Shown here piece after piece: positions 10,201 to 18,568 of a DNA stretch of 64,000 nucleotides. The stretch's first letter is position 1; each line of letters begins with the position of its first letter. Source of the stretch: JBBQUP01 sp038212305. Lineage in GTDB: Bacteria; Bacteroidota; Bacteroidia; Bacteroidales; Marinilabiliaceae. The notes under the pieces were generated by a model. That model did no database searches. It saw only the letters and a list, made by a program, of their open reading frames with translations, and had not been told where the DNA came from. The stretch is taken from contig JBBQUP010000001.1 of assembly GCA_038212305.1 (NCBI GenBank), forward strand, positions 1 to 64,000. Reading direction: 5' to 3'. A program made the translations under genes and the position numbers.

Positions 10201-12543
10201 TCATTTTTTGTTATTCATAAAAAAGAAAGTTCCATCCTCATCACCCAAACCAGCGATTTTACCAAACTTTGGTTTTTGCTGATTGTTTTGCGATACCGAC
10301 TGAGTCACCTTTAAAACAATAGATTCTATAGGGATGCATGAGTTGGGATTGTTGGCCAACATGTTCGCAAAGGTTTTGGTAAACTGCGAATTGTCGATTG
10401 CCAGTTCGTATCCTGCGGATGTAAATACCTGCGACGATTTAAGTTTCGTAGCCTCCCAATCGTTACAACTGCGCTCTTTAATCTCTCCTCGCATGGCCTG
10501 ATAAAAAGTTGGCCCCGATTCACAGGCATCGGTCACTATTAACGTATGCGCTAACAGCCCGGAATAACTTTGCATAGAAGCTTTTAACGAACTAATACTA
10601 AAGTAACTAAACTCATCATCGCGATTGGCATCAATGGGAATCCAATAACCAGTTTCGTTCACAAACTTACCATGGCCGGCATACCAAATTAATACCGATC
10701 GAACATTATTGCTTTTCAGTAAGTCACGCAGCTCGATGGAAAAAAATCGTTCCATCTCGGTTTTGGACATATTCTTTTTGTGGAGAATATTTTGAATATC
10801 GTAACCAGCCAAAGCCGATCGCATTAAGGTAACATCCCGAGCTGGCCCATCAAGCGTTGGAAACTTGTTGTAATTAGAATTCTCAACAAACACAGCCCAG
10901 GTGCGTCCCATGGGATTCGCCTCTAACTGCGATATGCCATCGCGATTGATGGTGAACGTTTTATCGGTGGTATTTCCATTGATATCTTTTGCAGTGACAA
11001 TAAAACTGGTTTTATTATTGATATTGATGGTGGCAATAAAACGTGGATTGAATTCATCGACTTTAAAACTTGCCAACACACCATCGATAAATATGGTGTT
11101 GATTAAACTTTCATCTGCAATTTGTCCCTCAACATACATTGTAGGCAAATCTTTATCCAAAAACACCTCTCCATTATCAGATGCATAAGGCGCCATCAGC
11201 GTTACCTGCGGCGGATTTATCTCTGTTCGGTTAAGAACATAAATAATCTCTTGAGTATTGTCATAAACATCAGTAGCTGAAACATAAAACGAATCGGCTG
11301 TTGCCGAATTTATTTTAGCCGAAAAATTCACGCCTGATTCAGCTTTCTCAAATGGCACATCCACCTTATTGACTTGCAACGATTTGATATCACTCTCATC
11401 GAGCACCAGACCAGTAATTTTCAACTCAGCCAAATCCTTTGCGACATTTACAATGCGATTATTGGTTGGTTTTGGTGAAGTTAATACCACCTGAGGTTTT
11501 CCACTCTCGCGTTTCAACTCGAACAAGCGTTTGTTTGCCATTTCGAGTAACTCTTGCGCCTTTCCATCGAAGGTTGATAATTCAGTCAGTTTTTTATAAT
11601 CCTTAACAGCCAAAGGATAATTGGCAATTTGCTCGTACGAATAAGCCCGTTTATAATAGGCATCAAATTGTTTATCGTTTAAGAGGATAACCTTACTAAA
11701 ATCGTTTATGGCATTTTGATGTTGTGTAAACTGTTGATAATAAGTTCCACGAACGAGATAATTTTGATAATCATCAGGGTTTAACATGATTACCCTTGAC
11801 ATGTCATTAATTGCCGATGGAAAATCGAGCATTTTAACATACACCTCAGCACGAGTAACGTAGGCATCTTTATTTTTACTATCAATGGCAATGGCGCTGT
11901 TGCAATTGGCCAATGCCTTATCGTTTTTCTCCAATCGTATTTGTAAACGCGCCAAAGCAACCAAAGCTTCCACATAACTCGCATTTAGAGATATAGCTGT
12001 TAAATATTCCTTTTCAGCAGTCGGTAAGTCGTTGGCATTTTCGTATGAGCAAGCTTTAAAAAAGTGCAAATCAGCTCTATTTTGCATTTCAATGGCCAAA
12101 TTAGCAGATGCAATGGCACCAAAATAATCCTTCATCGCCATTTGGATTTGCGTTTTCAAAACCAACCCGTCGAACTTTTTCTTTTTAATATCCAATACCA
12201 TTTCAACATACTCAAGGGCTTCGGGATAAATTAATTGCTGATAGCAGATTAAAGCAGCATCGTAATAAAACGATTTATCCTTAATCTTAAACGATTTCAT
12301 CTTTCGGTAATCCTCCAATGCCTCGAGCGGCTGCTGGTTTTTGGCATATGCAATGGCTCTATGAAGATAAGCCTCATCCATTTGAGGATCCAAACCAATG
12401 GCCTCAGTATATTGAGCAATAGCTCCTTTGTAATCGTTTACAGCCATGAACTTTTCGGCAGCCGAAAAGTTTTTTTTAGGATTTTGGGCAAAAGCAGAAG
12501 TCATTGCCATTATCAAAATCAAGAGGGTAAAAGAGCATCTCAT
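10201..12543 (-). CDS. Secreted TPR protein with C-terminal caspase-like (peptidase C14) domain
   Basis: A 780-residue protein with an N-terminal signal peptide (MRCSFTLLILIMAMTSAFAQ) and about nine TPR-like repeats up to residue 340. A middle region has Ig-like/beta character, and a caspase-fold domain starts near WAVFVENSNY. The catalytic dyad is visible: His624 in WYAGHG and Cys674 in DACESG. Peptidase C14 enzymes cut after basic or acidic residues, but the substrate here cannot be told. The signal peptide puts it in the periplasm or at the cell surface. The stop is 4 bases before the alternative start of the phosphatase sensor gene, which suggests a joint transcript. The pairing of a caspase-like protein with a propeller-PP2C sensor is unusual. 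Confidence 0.88.
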   Translation of the reverse strand: MRCSFTLLILIMAMTSAFAQNPKKNFSAAEKFMAVNDYKGAIAQYTEAIGLDPQMDEAYLHRAIAYAKNQQPLEALEDYRKMKSFKIKDKSFYYDAALICYQQLIYPEALEYVEMVLDIKKKKFDGLVLKTQIQMAMKDYFGAIASANLAIEMQNRADLHFFKACSYENANDLPTAEKEYLTAISLNASYVEALVALARLQIRLEKNDKALANCNSAIAIDSKNKDAYVTRAEVYVKMLDFPSAINDMSRVIMLNPDDYQNYLVRGTYYQQFTQHQNAINDFSKVILLNDKQFDAYYKRAYSYEQIANYPLAVKDYKKLTELSTFDGKAQELLEMANKRLFELKRESGKPQVVLTSPKPTNNRIVNVAKDLAELKITGLVLDESDIKSLQVNKVDVPFEKAESGVNFSAKINSATADSFYVSATDVYDNTQEIIYVLNRTEINPPQVTLMAPYASDNGEVFLDKDLPTMYVEGQIADESLINTIFIDGVLASFKVDEFNPRFIATININNKTSFIVTAKDINGNTTDKTFTINRDGISQLEANPMGRTWAVFVENSNYNKFPTLDGPARDVTLMRSALAGYDIQNILHKKNMSKTEMERFFSIELRDLLKSNNVRSVLIWYAGHGKFVNETGYWIPIDANRDDEFSYFSISSLKASMQSYSGLLAHTLIVTDACESGPTFYQAMRGEIKERSCNDWEATKLKSSQVFTSAGYELAIDNSQFTKTFANMLANNPNSCIPIESIVLKVTQSVSQNNQQKPKFGKIAGLGDEDGTFFFMNNKK

Positions 12544-12864
12544 TTTATTGTTATTTTTATGTTATCCAGATATGTTGTTAGTTTTCATGAAACCACTCAT
12601 GAAACTATAACAGCACGATGTCAACATTGTTGAAACTAATGATAAACAAAATTTAACACTAAATTATACATTAAATCAATATCGTAACTTAATACGGACA
12701 AAGGAATTTGAAGTTTTCTTTTTTTGATAAAATTTTGCATGGTATCAATATATGCATAAAAATAGGACAAGGCTCGTTGAAAAAGTTATCCAAGTTTTGA
12801 CCAAAGTCCTTACACCAATCGGATTCAAACACGAAAACAATAATTCAAACCTAAATTATTGATA
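12544..12864. other. Gene-free AT-rich spacer between divergent genes
   Basis: About 320 bases between the caspase-like gene (minus) and the abiE locus (plus). It has small dyads (TTCATGAA twice near 12575-12595, TCAACATTGTTGA near 12620) but no open frame or recognisable RNA. Confidence 0.5.
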
Positions 12865-12905
12865 TACGCATAGATAGTCGACAATTAATCGATTATCTAT
12901 GCGTA
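12865..12905 (+). promoter_or_regulatory. Candidate AbiEi operator (inverted repeat)
   Basis: TACGCATAGATA at 12865-12876 and TATCTATGCGTA at 12894-12905 are perfect 12-base inverted copies, 17 bases apart, ending 34 bases before the antitoxin start. AbiEi antitoxins of other bacteria repress their own operon by binding inverted repeats in the promoter. The position fits this, but binding is inferred. Confidence 0.6.
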
Positions 12906-12939
12906 ATTTGCTATATTCACAGGTGTAATAATTTTGCGA

Positions 12940-13569
12940 ATGGATGAATTAAAACAATTTGGAATAATCCCAGTACATTTCGACACTTTAATGTCAGTAT
13001 TATGTAAATACAAATCACCTAAAGATAAAGTGTTGCGCTTAATCAAAAACGGATCGATTATTCGAATAAAAAAAGGCATGTTTGTGGTTAGTTCAAAAAT
13101 TCACAACCTCCCCCTGTCCACTGAATTAATTGCCAATCATCTTTATAGCCCGTCCTATGTATCATTCGAAAGCGCATTATCATTTTATGGAATAATTCCC
13201 GAAAGAGTATATTCCATTAAATCCGCGACCTTAAAAAGGAGGAAAAGTTTCTCGAATCAACTAGAAAATTTCGAATACATACAAATGGATTCATCTTATT
13301 TCTCAATTGGCCTACGAAATGAAATCGTAAACTCAAACTACGCTTTTATGATTGCCTCACCCGAAAAAGCGTTGTGCGATTTAATTCTGGTAACAAAGGG
13401 ACTGCGGTTACAATCAACCAAAGCGGTAAATACATTTCTGGAAGAAGACATACGAGCCGATTTTACGTTATTAGAAAAAATGAATTGGAATATTGTAATG
13501 CAAAGCGCAGAAGCAACAACCAAAAGAAAAAAAGAACTCATGTATTTATGTAAATTGTTGCTGAAATGA
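12940..13569 (+). CDS. abiEi: AbiEi-family type IV antitoxin / transcriptional regulator
   Basis: Start taken at ATG 12940 (MDELKQFGIIPVHFDTL) rather than the TTG two codons earlier. The product is 209 residues. The N-terminal winged helix (LRLIKNGSIIRIKKGMFVV) and the AbiEi core (YVSFESALSFYGIIPE, SPEKALCDLI) are typical. AbiEi binds its own promoter and counteracts the nucleotidyltransferase toxin AbiEii, often giving phage abortive infection. The stop overlaps the toxin start as ATGA at 13566-13569, so the two genes form an operon. The antitoxin appears intact although the partner is destroyed. Confidence 0.87.
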   Translation: MDELKQFGIIPVHFDTLMSVLCKYKSPKDKVLRLIKNGSIIRIKKGMFVVSSKIHNLPLSTELIANHLYSPSYVSFESALSFYGIIPERVYSIKSATLKRRKSFSNQLENFEYIQMDSSYFSIGLRNEIVNSNYAFMIASPEKALCDLILVTKGLRLQSTKAVNTFLEEDIRADFTLLEKMNWNIVMQSAEATTKRKKELMYLCKLLLK

Positions 13570-14017
13570 ATTTATTTGATCAAATGATGTCGCGTTATGA
13601 AATAAAAACCAATAACGACTACACCAGCACTACATGAGGTGATGCAACAAATTACACTGGCTGGGCTGCATCGCAGTGGGTTCTTTGACAAAGCTGCATT
13701 TTATGGAGGCACCTGCTTGAGAATATTCCATGGAGTTGAACGTTTCTCTGAGGACATGGGCTTTTCGCTTCTTCACCCCGACAATAAATTTACGCTTGAA
13801 GATTATTTCGAGGCAATTTGCAGTGAATTTAGAGCTTTGGGGCGAGAGGTGGTAATATCAAAAAAGATAAAAAAGAATCAATCAAATGTGGTATCAGCTT
13901 TCTTAAAAGATGATACTACTATATATGATTGAGAATTTAAAGCAGAGCGTAATATTAAAATAAAACTGGAAGTAGATATTAATCCACCACTTAATTTCGA
14001 CACTGAACCTAAGTATC

Positions 14018-14030
14018 TGTCAATAAATAA
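14018..14030 (+). repeat. Left terminal inverted repeat of ISAzo13-family element
   Basis: TGTCAATAAATAA, a perfect inverted match to 15285-15297. Similarity stops at the 14th base. Confidence 0.8.
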
Positions 14031-14033
14031 TGT

Positions 14034-15239
14034 TTACAAATTAGGCGATATTATATAATTCAATTCGCCATGAAAATCATCGCGTTTTATATTGAGCTTT
14101 TGTTTTTCCTGTTCTGATATTTTCACACCTTTCAAATATGTTTTCTCATCAAGTTGAGCAGTAACCTTTAAGCCAGTTTTCGTTGTTGTTGCGCCAATAA
14201 GGTTTACGACTACAAGTAAGGATGTTAATGGTTTAGCTCTCCAATTTTTCGAAATATATGAAAATAAACGATGTTCTATTTTATTCCACTTGCTTGTTCC
14301 AGGTGGAAAATGGCTCACGTAAATATCCAGACCAGTATCATTACCAAATCTTTGCAATTCGGCTATCCAAAGGTGGTTTCTAGAGCCTTTGCTACCTCCA
14401 CCATCTGCATTTATATATATTCGATTAGTAGATGGATACGACATTTTACCTTCCTGTTCCCACCAATCGCGAATAGTTGATACCGAAAATGTAGCTGTAT
14501 CACTGCTTATCCCAACGTTTACCCATCCACTATTATTTTGTATATCATAGACACCGTACGGACTTGCTTTCTCATTTGTTTTATCAATGAAATCATAAAC
14601 ATTTACTTCTGTCGGATTTTTTATCGGTGTCCATTCCTGTCCATTGTTTTTATATTCTCCAATAAGTTCTTTTTTCTTGCAGTCAACTGAAATTACCGGT
14701 TCTTTCTTAATTAAAAAATCTTTCGCTACTTTATTAATGTATTCAAACTGAGCATCTCTGTCAGGCGAATTTCCCCCTTCTTTGGTTTTTTTATTAATCT
14801 GAAGACTATACCCCATATTTATTAAGCATTGTCGAACAACTTCGTGACTAACTTTGTATCCTTGAACCTGCAACTCAGCCGCTATTTTCCTAATACTCTT
14901 ACTTGTCCATATCAACGGGTTCATTGGATTACCCATGGTGTGAGGAGAAACAATATCTTCTATTGCTTTTATGATTTCTGGTTGATGTTCTGTGATTTTT
15001 TTTCTGCCGCCACCTTTTTTACGAATGCGGCTTTTTATCGTGCCTTCTTCCGGTTGAAATGGTTCAGAATCACCTTTGGCAATGGTTCGTCTTGTTACGG
15101 AGGATAATAGTGCTATTTTCGTTTTTCCTCCCCATCCAATACTACTAGATTCAGCAGCTAAATATATCCTACGTTGACGTTCGTCTAATATTGGCAGGAC
15201 TTTTTCTATTCGACTTTTGATAACCTCATCAGGTTCCAT
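14034..15239 (-). CDS. ISAzo13-family transposase
   Basis: A 401-residue DDE transposase of the type labelled Rhodopirellula transposase (PF07592). The N-terminal part has helix-turn-helix features and RKKGGGRKKITEHQPEI. The catalytic region includes VISVDCKKKELIG, a second acidic site in RIYINADGGGSKGSRNHLW, and HFPPGTSKWNKIEHRLFSYIS with a candidate Glu. The C-terminal TTTKTGLKVTAQLD is typical of the family. The frame is intact, so the element may still be mobile. The stop is 4 bases inside the left inverted repeat boundary. Confidence 0.88.
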   Translation of the reverse strand: MEPDEVIKSRIEKVLPILDERQRRIYLAAESSSIGWGGKTKIALLSSVTRRTIAKGDSEPFQPEEGTIKSRIRKKGGGRKKITEHQPEIIKAIEDIVSPHTMGNPMNPLIWTSKSIRKIAAELQVQGYKVSHEVVRQCLINMGYSLQINKKTKEGGNSPDRDAQFEYINKVAKDFLIKKEPVISVDCKKKELIGEYKNNGQEWTPIKNPTEVNVYDFIDKTNEKASPYGVYDIQNNSGWVNVGISSDTATFSVSTIRDWWEQEGKMSYPSTNRIYINADGGGSKGSRNHLWIAELQRFGNDTGLDIYVSHFPPGTSKWNKIEHRLFSYISKNWRAKPLTSLLVVVNLIGATTTKTGLKVTAQLDEKTYLKGVKISEQEKQKLNIKRDDFHGELNYIISPNL

Positions 15240-15284
15240 TGTTTTTTATACAAAGGTAAATGTTTATTTAATATGTTGAGCATT

Positions 15285-15297
15285 TTATTTATTGACA
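15285..15297 (-). repeat. Right terminal inverted repeat of ISAzo13-family element
   Basis: TTATTTATTGACA, the inverse of 14018-14030. The abiEii frame resumes directly after it. Confidence 0.8.
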
Positions 15298-15896
15298 ATT
15301 CATAAGTTACTTCTGCTACCCTATTCGTTTATGACACGTTGCTACAGTTTACCATGTTTATATGCGGGTAAAATGCACGCATTGCACTTCCGAAGTTGGA
15401 AGAATCGAGTAAAAGGTCGAGATTGGTACGACTTTGAATGGTATGTTCGCAACAACATCCCTCTTAATTTCAATCACTTTGTTGAAAGAATTCACCAATT
15501 TAAATCACTGACGGAGGCTGATTTAACAGCGGGAAATTTTAAAATTTTGTTGAAGAATAAAATTACTACCACCAACATTAATCTGGCTAAAGCTGATGTA
15601 AAACCATTCCTCAAAGATCAATCAACAATGACTATTTGGTCAGTAGATTATTTCTCGCAATTGGTGGAAATGATACGATTTGAATAACAATTAGAATTTC
15701 GTGAGAATTTGCCGAGCAGGACGCTTAAAAACAACAGATCGTAAGCAATAAAATTTAAAACTAATGTTAGATATTTATAAATTAATGCTTAGTATATAAA
15801 CAATTAATGCGCATTATTTTTTTAATTTAGTGAGCATTATTTTAATTTTTAATGCGCCTTAACATTTTAATCTATAACTACTTAACGCAATTTGTT

Positions 15897-16299
15897 ATGG
15901 CACTCAAGTATAAAGTTGTTTCAACATTTAGTCCCGGGCAAGGCAAGGATGGGAAACAGTTATGGTTTCCAAAAATAACAGGGTCATCGCAAATAATCTT
16001 ACGGGAAATCGCCTACATATTGCACAAGCTGTCAACCGCCAGCGAAAGCGATGTACCTGATTGTGAAAGGGCTTGTTGATTTAATTCCCGAACTGCTGGC
16101 AGATGTACACACTGTAAAGCTCGATGAACTGTGAAAATTCAGGCTGCATGCCAAAGTTAGCACCAGCAGTTCTCCCGAATTGGTGTCCGCGAAAAACATC
16201 AATAAGTTGCGTTTTAGCTTCAGACCCGACAACTATACTAAAGATGAACTTCGGGGTGTGAAAATCGTCGAGACGCCCAAATTGGGCGTCTCTGAATAA
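15897..16299 (+). pseudogene. HU-like DNA-binding protein, decayed
   Basis: It begins MALKYKVVSTFSPGQGKDGK at 15897, the N-terminus of the HU-related family common in Bacteroidota (MAxKYKVV, then a helical REIA segment). A frameshift near 16050 moves it to YLIVKGLVDLIPELLADVHT, where family members read an LPELLADG-like stretch. A TGA at about 16132 then replaces the Gly of the usual LGxFRL motif (here LDEL, stop, KFRL). The frame continues with LRFSFRPDNYTKDELRGVKI to a stop at 16297. There are two lesions, so it is a pseudogene. Its last codons lie in the REP-like palindrome. The upstream gap 15688-15896 is AT-rich and empty apart from repeated AATGCGC blocks. Confidence 0.72.
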
Positions 16300-16335
16300 A
16301 CGTTACGGGAAACACCCCGATTGAGCGTCTCTACT
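16270..16335. repeat. REP-like palindromic element between convergent genes
   Basis: GAGACGCCCAA, one base, TTGGGCGTCTC (16270-16292) is a perfect 11-base hairpin. It is followed by ACGGGAAACACCCCGATTGA and a third GCGTCTCTAC block at about 16325. GAGACGC/GCGTCTC units around a short core are typical of REP-type repeats. It lies between the decayed HU gene and the end of hemL and may act as a bidirectional terminator. Confidence 0.65.
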
Positions 16336-17629
16336 ACATGTTATCAACATATCCATACACGTACGATAGGGCGCGTTGCACACCTATTAATACCAGACGT
16401 AATTGGCGGTCGGTATGGGCTATGGTTACAAAATTGGTTTCGTATTGCGACGGACTGAAATAAACGCCCTCTTTTAATAAACTGCGATAGAACCAAGCAA
16501 AATTCTCGAAATCGCACTTTTTAACATCGCTGAAATTCTCGGGCTTTTGTTTCTGAAAAAATAGTGTGAACATAGGGCCAACCGCATTAATGCGAACAGG
16601 ATACAACTCGGTTATGGCTTTTAATGAGGCAATAAACGAAGCTGATTTTTTCAGCAGATTGGCGTAAACCTCATCCTCATTTAAAATATTTAAGGTTTGT
16701 AAACCAGCAGCCATGGCCACTGGATTGCCCGATAGTGTGCCCGCCTGATACACATTGCCCAATGGCGCCAACTGATCCATAATTTCGGCACGTCCACCAA
16801 AAGCACCCACAGGAAATCCGCCACCTAAAATTTTACCCAGCGTAATTAAATCGGGCTTGATGTTAAAATATTCCGATGCCCCTCCTCGTGCCAAACGAAA
16901 GCCAGTTATCACCTCATCGAAAATAAGGAGCGATCCCGATTTTTGAGTTAAGTCTCTCAGCAACTGTAAAAAACCATCTACCGCAGGCACCACACCCATG
17001 TTGGCAGGAACTGGCTCAACGATAACGGCCGCAATTTCATCGCCACGCGTGGCAAACACCGCTTTAATGGCCTCAACATCGTTAAACGGAATGGAGAGTG
17101 TACTGGCAGCAAATGCTGCGGGCACACCAGGTGATGCCGACACGTTGGTTTCGGCTACTCCCGAACCGGCATCGACCAGCAGATGATCGACATGGCCATG
17201 GTAACAGCCATCGAACTTAACAACTAGGTCGCGATTGGTAAACCCACGTGCCAAGCGAATGGCGCTCATCACTGCTTCGGTGCCACTGTTGACAAAGCGC
17301 ACTTTTTCAATGGCAGGAATCATCGACACAATTTTCGCGGCCAATTGAGTTTCCTCTAACGTTGGCGCACCAAACGATGTGCCTTTGGCAACGCGCTCGG
17401 TCACGGCCTTAACCACATTGGGATGTGAGTGGCCAGCCAGAAAAACGCCCCACGACGCACACATATCAATGTACTCCTCGCCATCGATATCTGTAATAAT
17501 GGCGCCCTCCCCTTTCTCGAAAAACAGCGGGCTTTGTCCAATACTTTTAAAACTGCGAACAGGACTGTTCACTCCTCCCGGTATAAATTGTTTGGCATGT
17601 TCGAATGCCTCTATCGATTTCTTTCCCAT
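16334..17629 (-). CDS. hemL: Glutamate-1-semialdehyde 2,1-aminomutase
   Basis: A PLP enzyme that converts glutamate-1-semialdehyde to 5-aminolevulinate, the second step of the C5 tetrapyrrole route. It has 431 residues, the usual length. Features: PGGVNSPVRSFKSIG at the N-terminus, NSGTEAVMSAIRLARG, DEVITGFR and LGKILGGGFPVGAFGG with the PLP Lys at about 266, and QAGTLSGNP. It lies 29 bases downstream of hemA and ends the cysK-cysJ-cysI-hemA-hemL series, so it probably supplies siroheme for sulfite reductase as well as heme. Confidence 0.96.
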   Translation of the reverse strand: MGKKSIEAFEHAKQFIPGGVNSPVRSFKSIGQSPLFFEKGEGAIITDIDGEEYIDMCASWGVFLAGHSHPNVVKAVTERVAKGTSFGAPTLEETQLAAKIVSMIPAIEKVRFVNSGTEAVMSAIRLARGFTNRDLVVKFDGCYHGHVDHLLVDAGSGVAETNVSASPGVPAAFAASTLSIPFNDVEAIKAVFATRGDEIAAVIVEPVPANMGVVPAVDGFLQLLRDLTQKSGSLLIFDEVITGFRLARGGASEYFNIKPDLITLGKILGGGFPVGAFGGRAEIMDQLAPLGNVYQAGTLSGNPVAMAAGLQTLNILNEDEVYANLLKKSASFIASLKAITELYPVRINAVGPMFTLFFQKQKPENFSDVKKCDFENFAWFYRSLLKEGVYFSPSQYETNFVTIAHTDRQLRLVLIGVQRALSYVYGYVDNM

Positions 17630-17658
17630 GACCTTTTTATGTTTCAGGTTGATACTAT

Positions 17659-18549
17659 TTAAACTGCTTGGTGTCGATTAAAGTACCGATGCAATCCTAT
17701 TAAAAACTTATCTTTCTCTTCTTCAATGATTCGTTCGGCTTGCTCAACACAACTATTTCTTTTTTCGATGTTCTGATTTACGGCCTTTTCAACTTCATCG
17801 ACATTAAATAATTTAATGTTTTTAAAGTTGGCCACATCAGGATGAACATCTCGTGGAACGGCCAAATCAAACACAATCATCTCCTTTTCATCGGGCACCA
17901 TGTGCGGATGAATAATATAGTGTGGAGCCGATGTGGCACAAATCAACACATCGGTTTTTGCTAAGGTGTTTTTCAAATCATCAAATCCAATGGCAAGCGA
18001 TCCATACTTTTGAGCCAAAACTTGAGCTTTATCGTAGGTGCGATTGGCAATAAATACCGATGAGTCGCTTTTTGCTGAGATATATCGCACTATATTTTCG
18101 TTAATATGATGAACGCCAACTACCGTAATATTCAACCCATTTAAACTGGGTAAAATAGTTGATAACAATTGATAAACTGCTTGACTGTGCGACATGGCGC
18201 CTTGCGAGATGCGTGTTTCGGACCTAACCCGCTTGCCAACAAACAGTGCGGTTTGAAAGAGCTTGTGCAAGGTGGGGCTTAATTTCTTATGGGCAGCTTG
18301 CGTTAAATAGGCTTGCTTCACTTGTCCCTGTATAGATGCCTCACCCAATAAACCTGATTCGAGACCCGACACCACTCGAAACAAATGATTCACATGGTTA
18401 GCGTCAACAAAGCCATCGCCTTGGTATACCTCAAACCGATTGCAGGTTTGAAGCACAATACCATTGTCGTATGTTTCTTGCGTGTGCTGAATGAACTTTT
18501 CACGAGCAGCAACCGAACAGGACTTATTAATCACTAACACATCAATCAT
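17659..18549 (-). CDS. hemA: Glutamyl-tRNA reductase, short form
   Basis: It reduces glutamyl-tRNA to glutamate-1-semialdehyde with NADPH. The catalytic-domain motif LQTCNRFEVY carries the nucleophile Cys36, and GLESGLLGEASIQGQVK and the helix with KLFQTALFVGKRVRSET are present. A nucleotide-binding domain follows (NITVVGVHHINENIVRYI, ICATSAPHYII, DLAVPRDVHP). The protein stops at 296 residues, whereas typical GluTR is about 410-430, so the C-terminal helical dimerization domain is missing. The last bases before hemL leave no room for it. It lies 19 bases after cysI. The enzyme may be active as a monomer or have another way to dimerise. Confidence 0.93.
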   Translation of the reverse strand: MIDVLVINKSCSVAAREKFIQHTQETYDNGIVLQTCNRFEVYQGDGFVDANHVNHLFRVVSGLESGLLGEASIQGQVKQAYLTQAAHKKLSPTLHKLFQTALFVGKRVRSETRISQGAMSHSQAVYQLLSTILPSLNGLNITVVGVHHINENIVRYISAKSDSSVFIANRTYDKAQVLAQKYGSLAIGFDDLKNTLAKTDVLICATSAPHYIIHPHMVPDEKEMIVFDLAVPRDVHPDVANFKNIKLFNVDEVEKAVNQNIEKRNSCVEQAERIIEEEKDKFLIGLHRYFNRHQAV

Positions 18550-18568
18550 AACTCTTTTATCTAACTGC

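Larger units (their letters stand above)
14018..15297 (-). mobile_element. ISAzo13-family insertion sequence
   Basis: Perfect 13-base terminal inverted repeats, TGTCAATAAATAA at 14018-14030 and its inverse at 15285-15297, bound a 1280-bp element with one intact transposase. It sits inside the abiEii gene in the opposite orientation. The flanks (CCTAAGTAT left, CATAAGTTA right) resemble each other but are not identical, so a target duplication is only suggestive. Confidence 0.85.
13566..15687 (+). pseudogene. abiEii: AbiEii-family nucleotidyltransferase toxin, interrupted
   Basis: The gene begins MNLFDQMMSRYEIKTNNDYT at 13566 and hits a stop. One extra base near 13627 shifts it into the frame ALHEVMQQITLAGLHRSGFF. 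The motif GGTCLRIFHG is kept, but the catalytic block reads RFSEDMGF where the family has SED-D: the second Asp codon is GGC (Gly). A TGA stops the frame at 13930-13932, after which EFKAERNIKIKLEVDINPP continues. An insertion sequence then occupies 14018-15297. The C-terminal part resumes as LLPYSFMTRCYSLPCLYAGK, then RDWYDFEWYVRNN, and ends at 15687. At least four independent lesions make it inactive. Confidence 0.88.

Noticed and set aside
14011..15310. Clear target-site duplication of the ISAzo13-family element
   Set aside because: The flanks CCTAAGTAT and CATAAGTTA are only similar, not identical, so a duplication cannot be claimed.
16998..17681. Plus-strand open frames inside hemL and hemA
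   Set aside because: Antisense shadows of strongly conserved genes.
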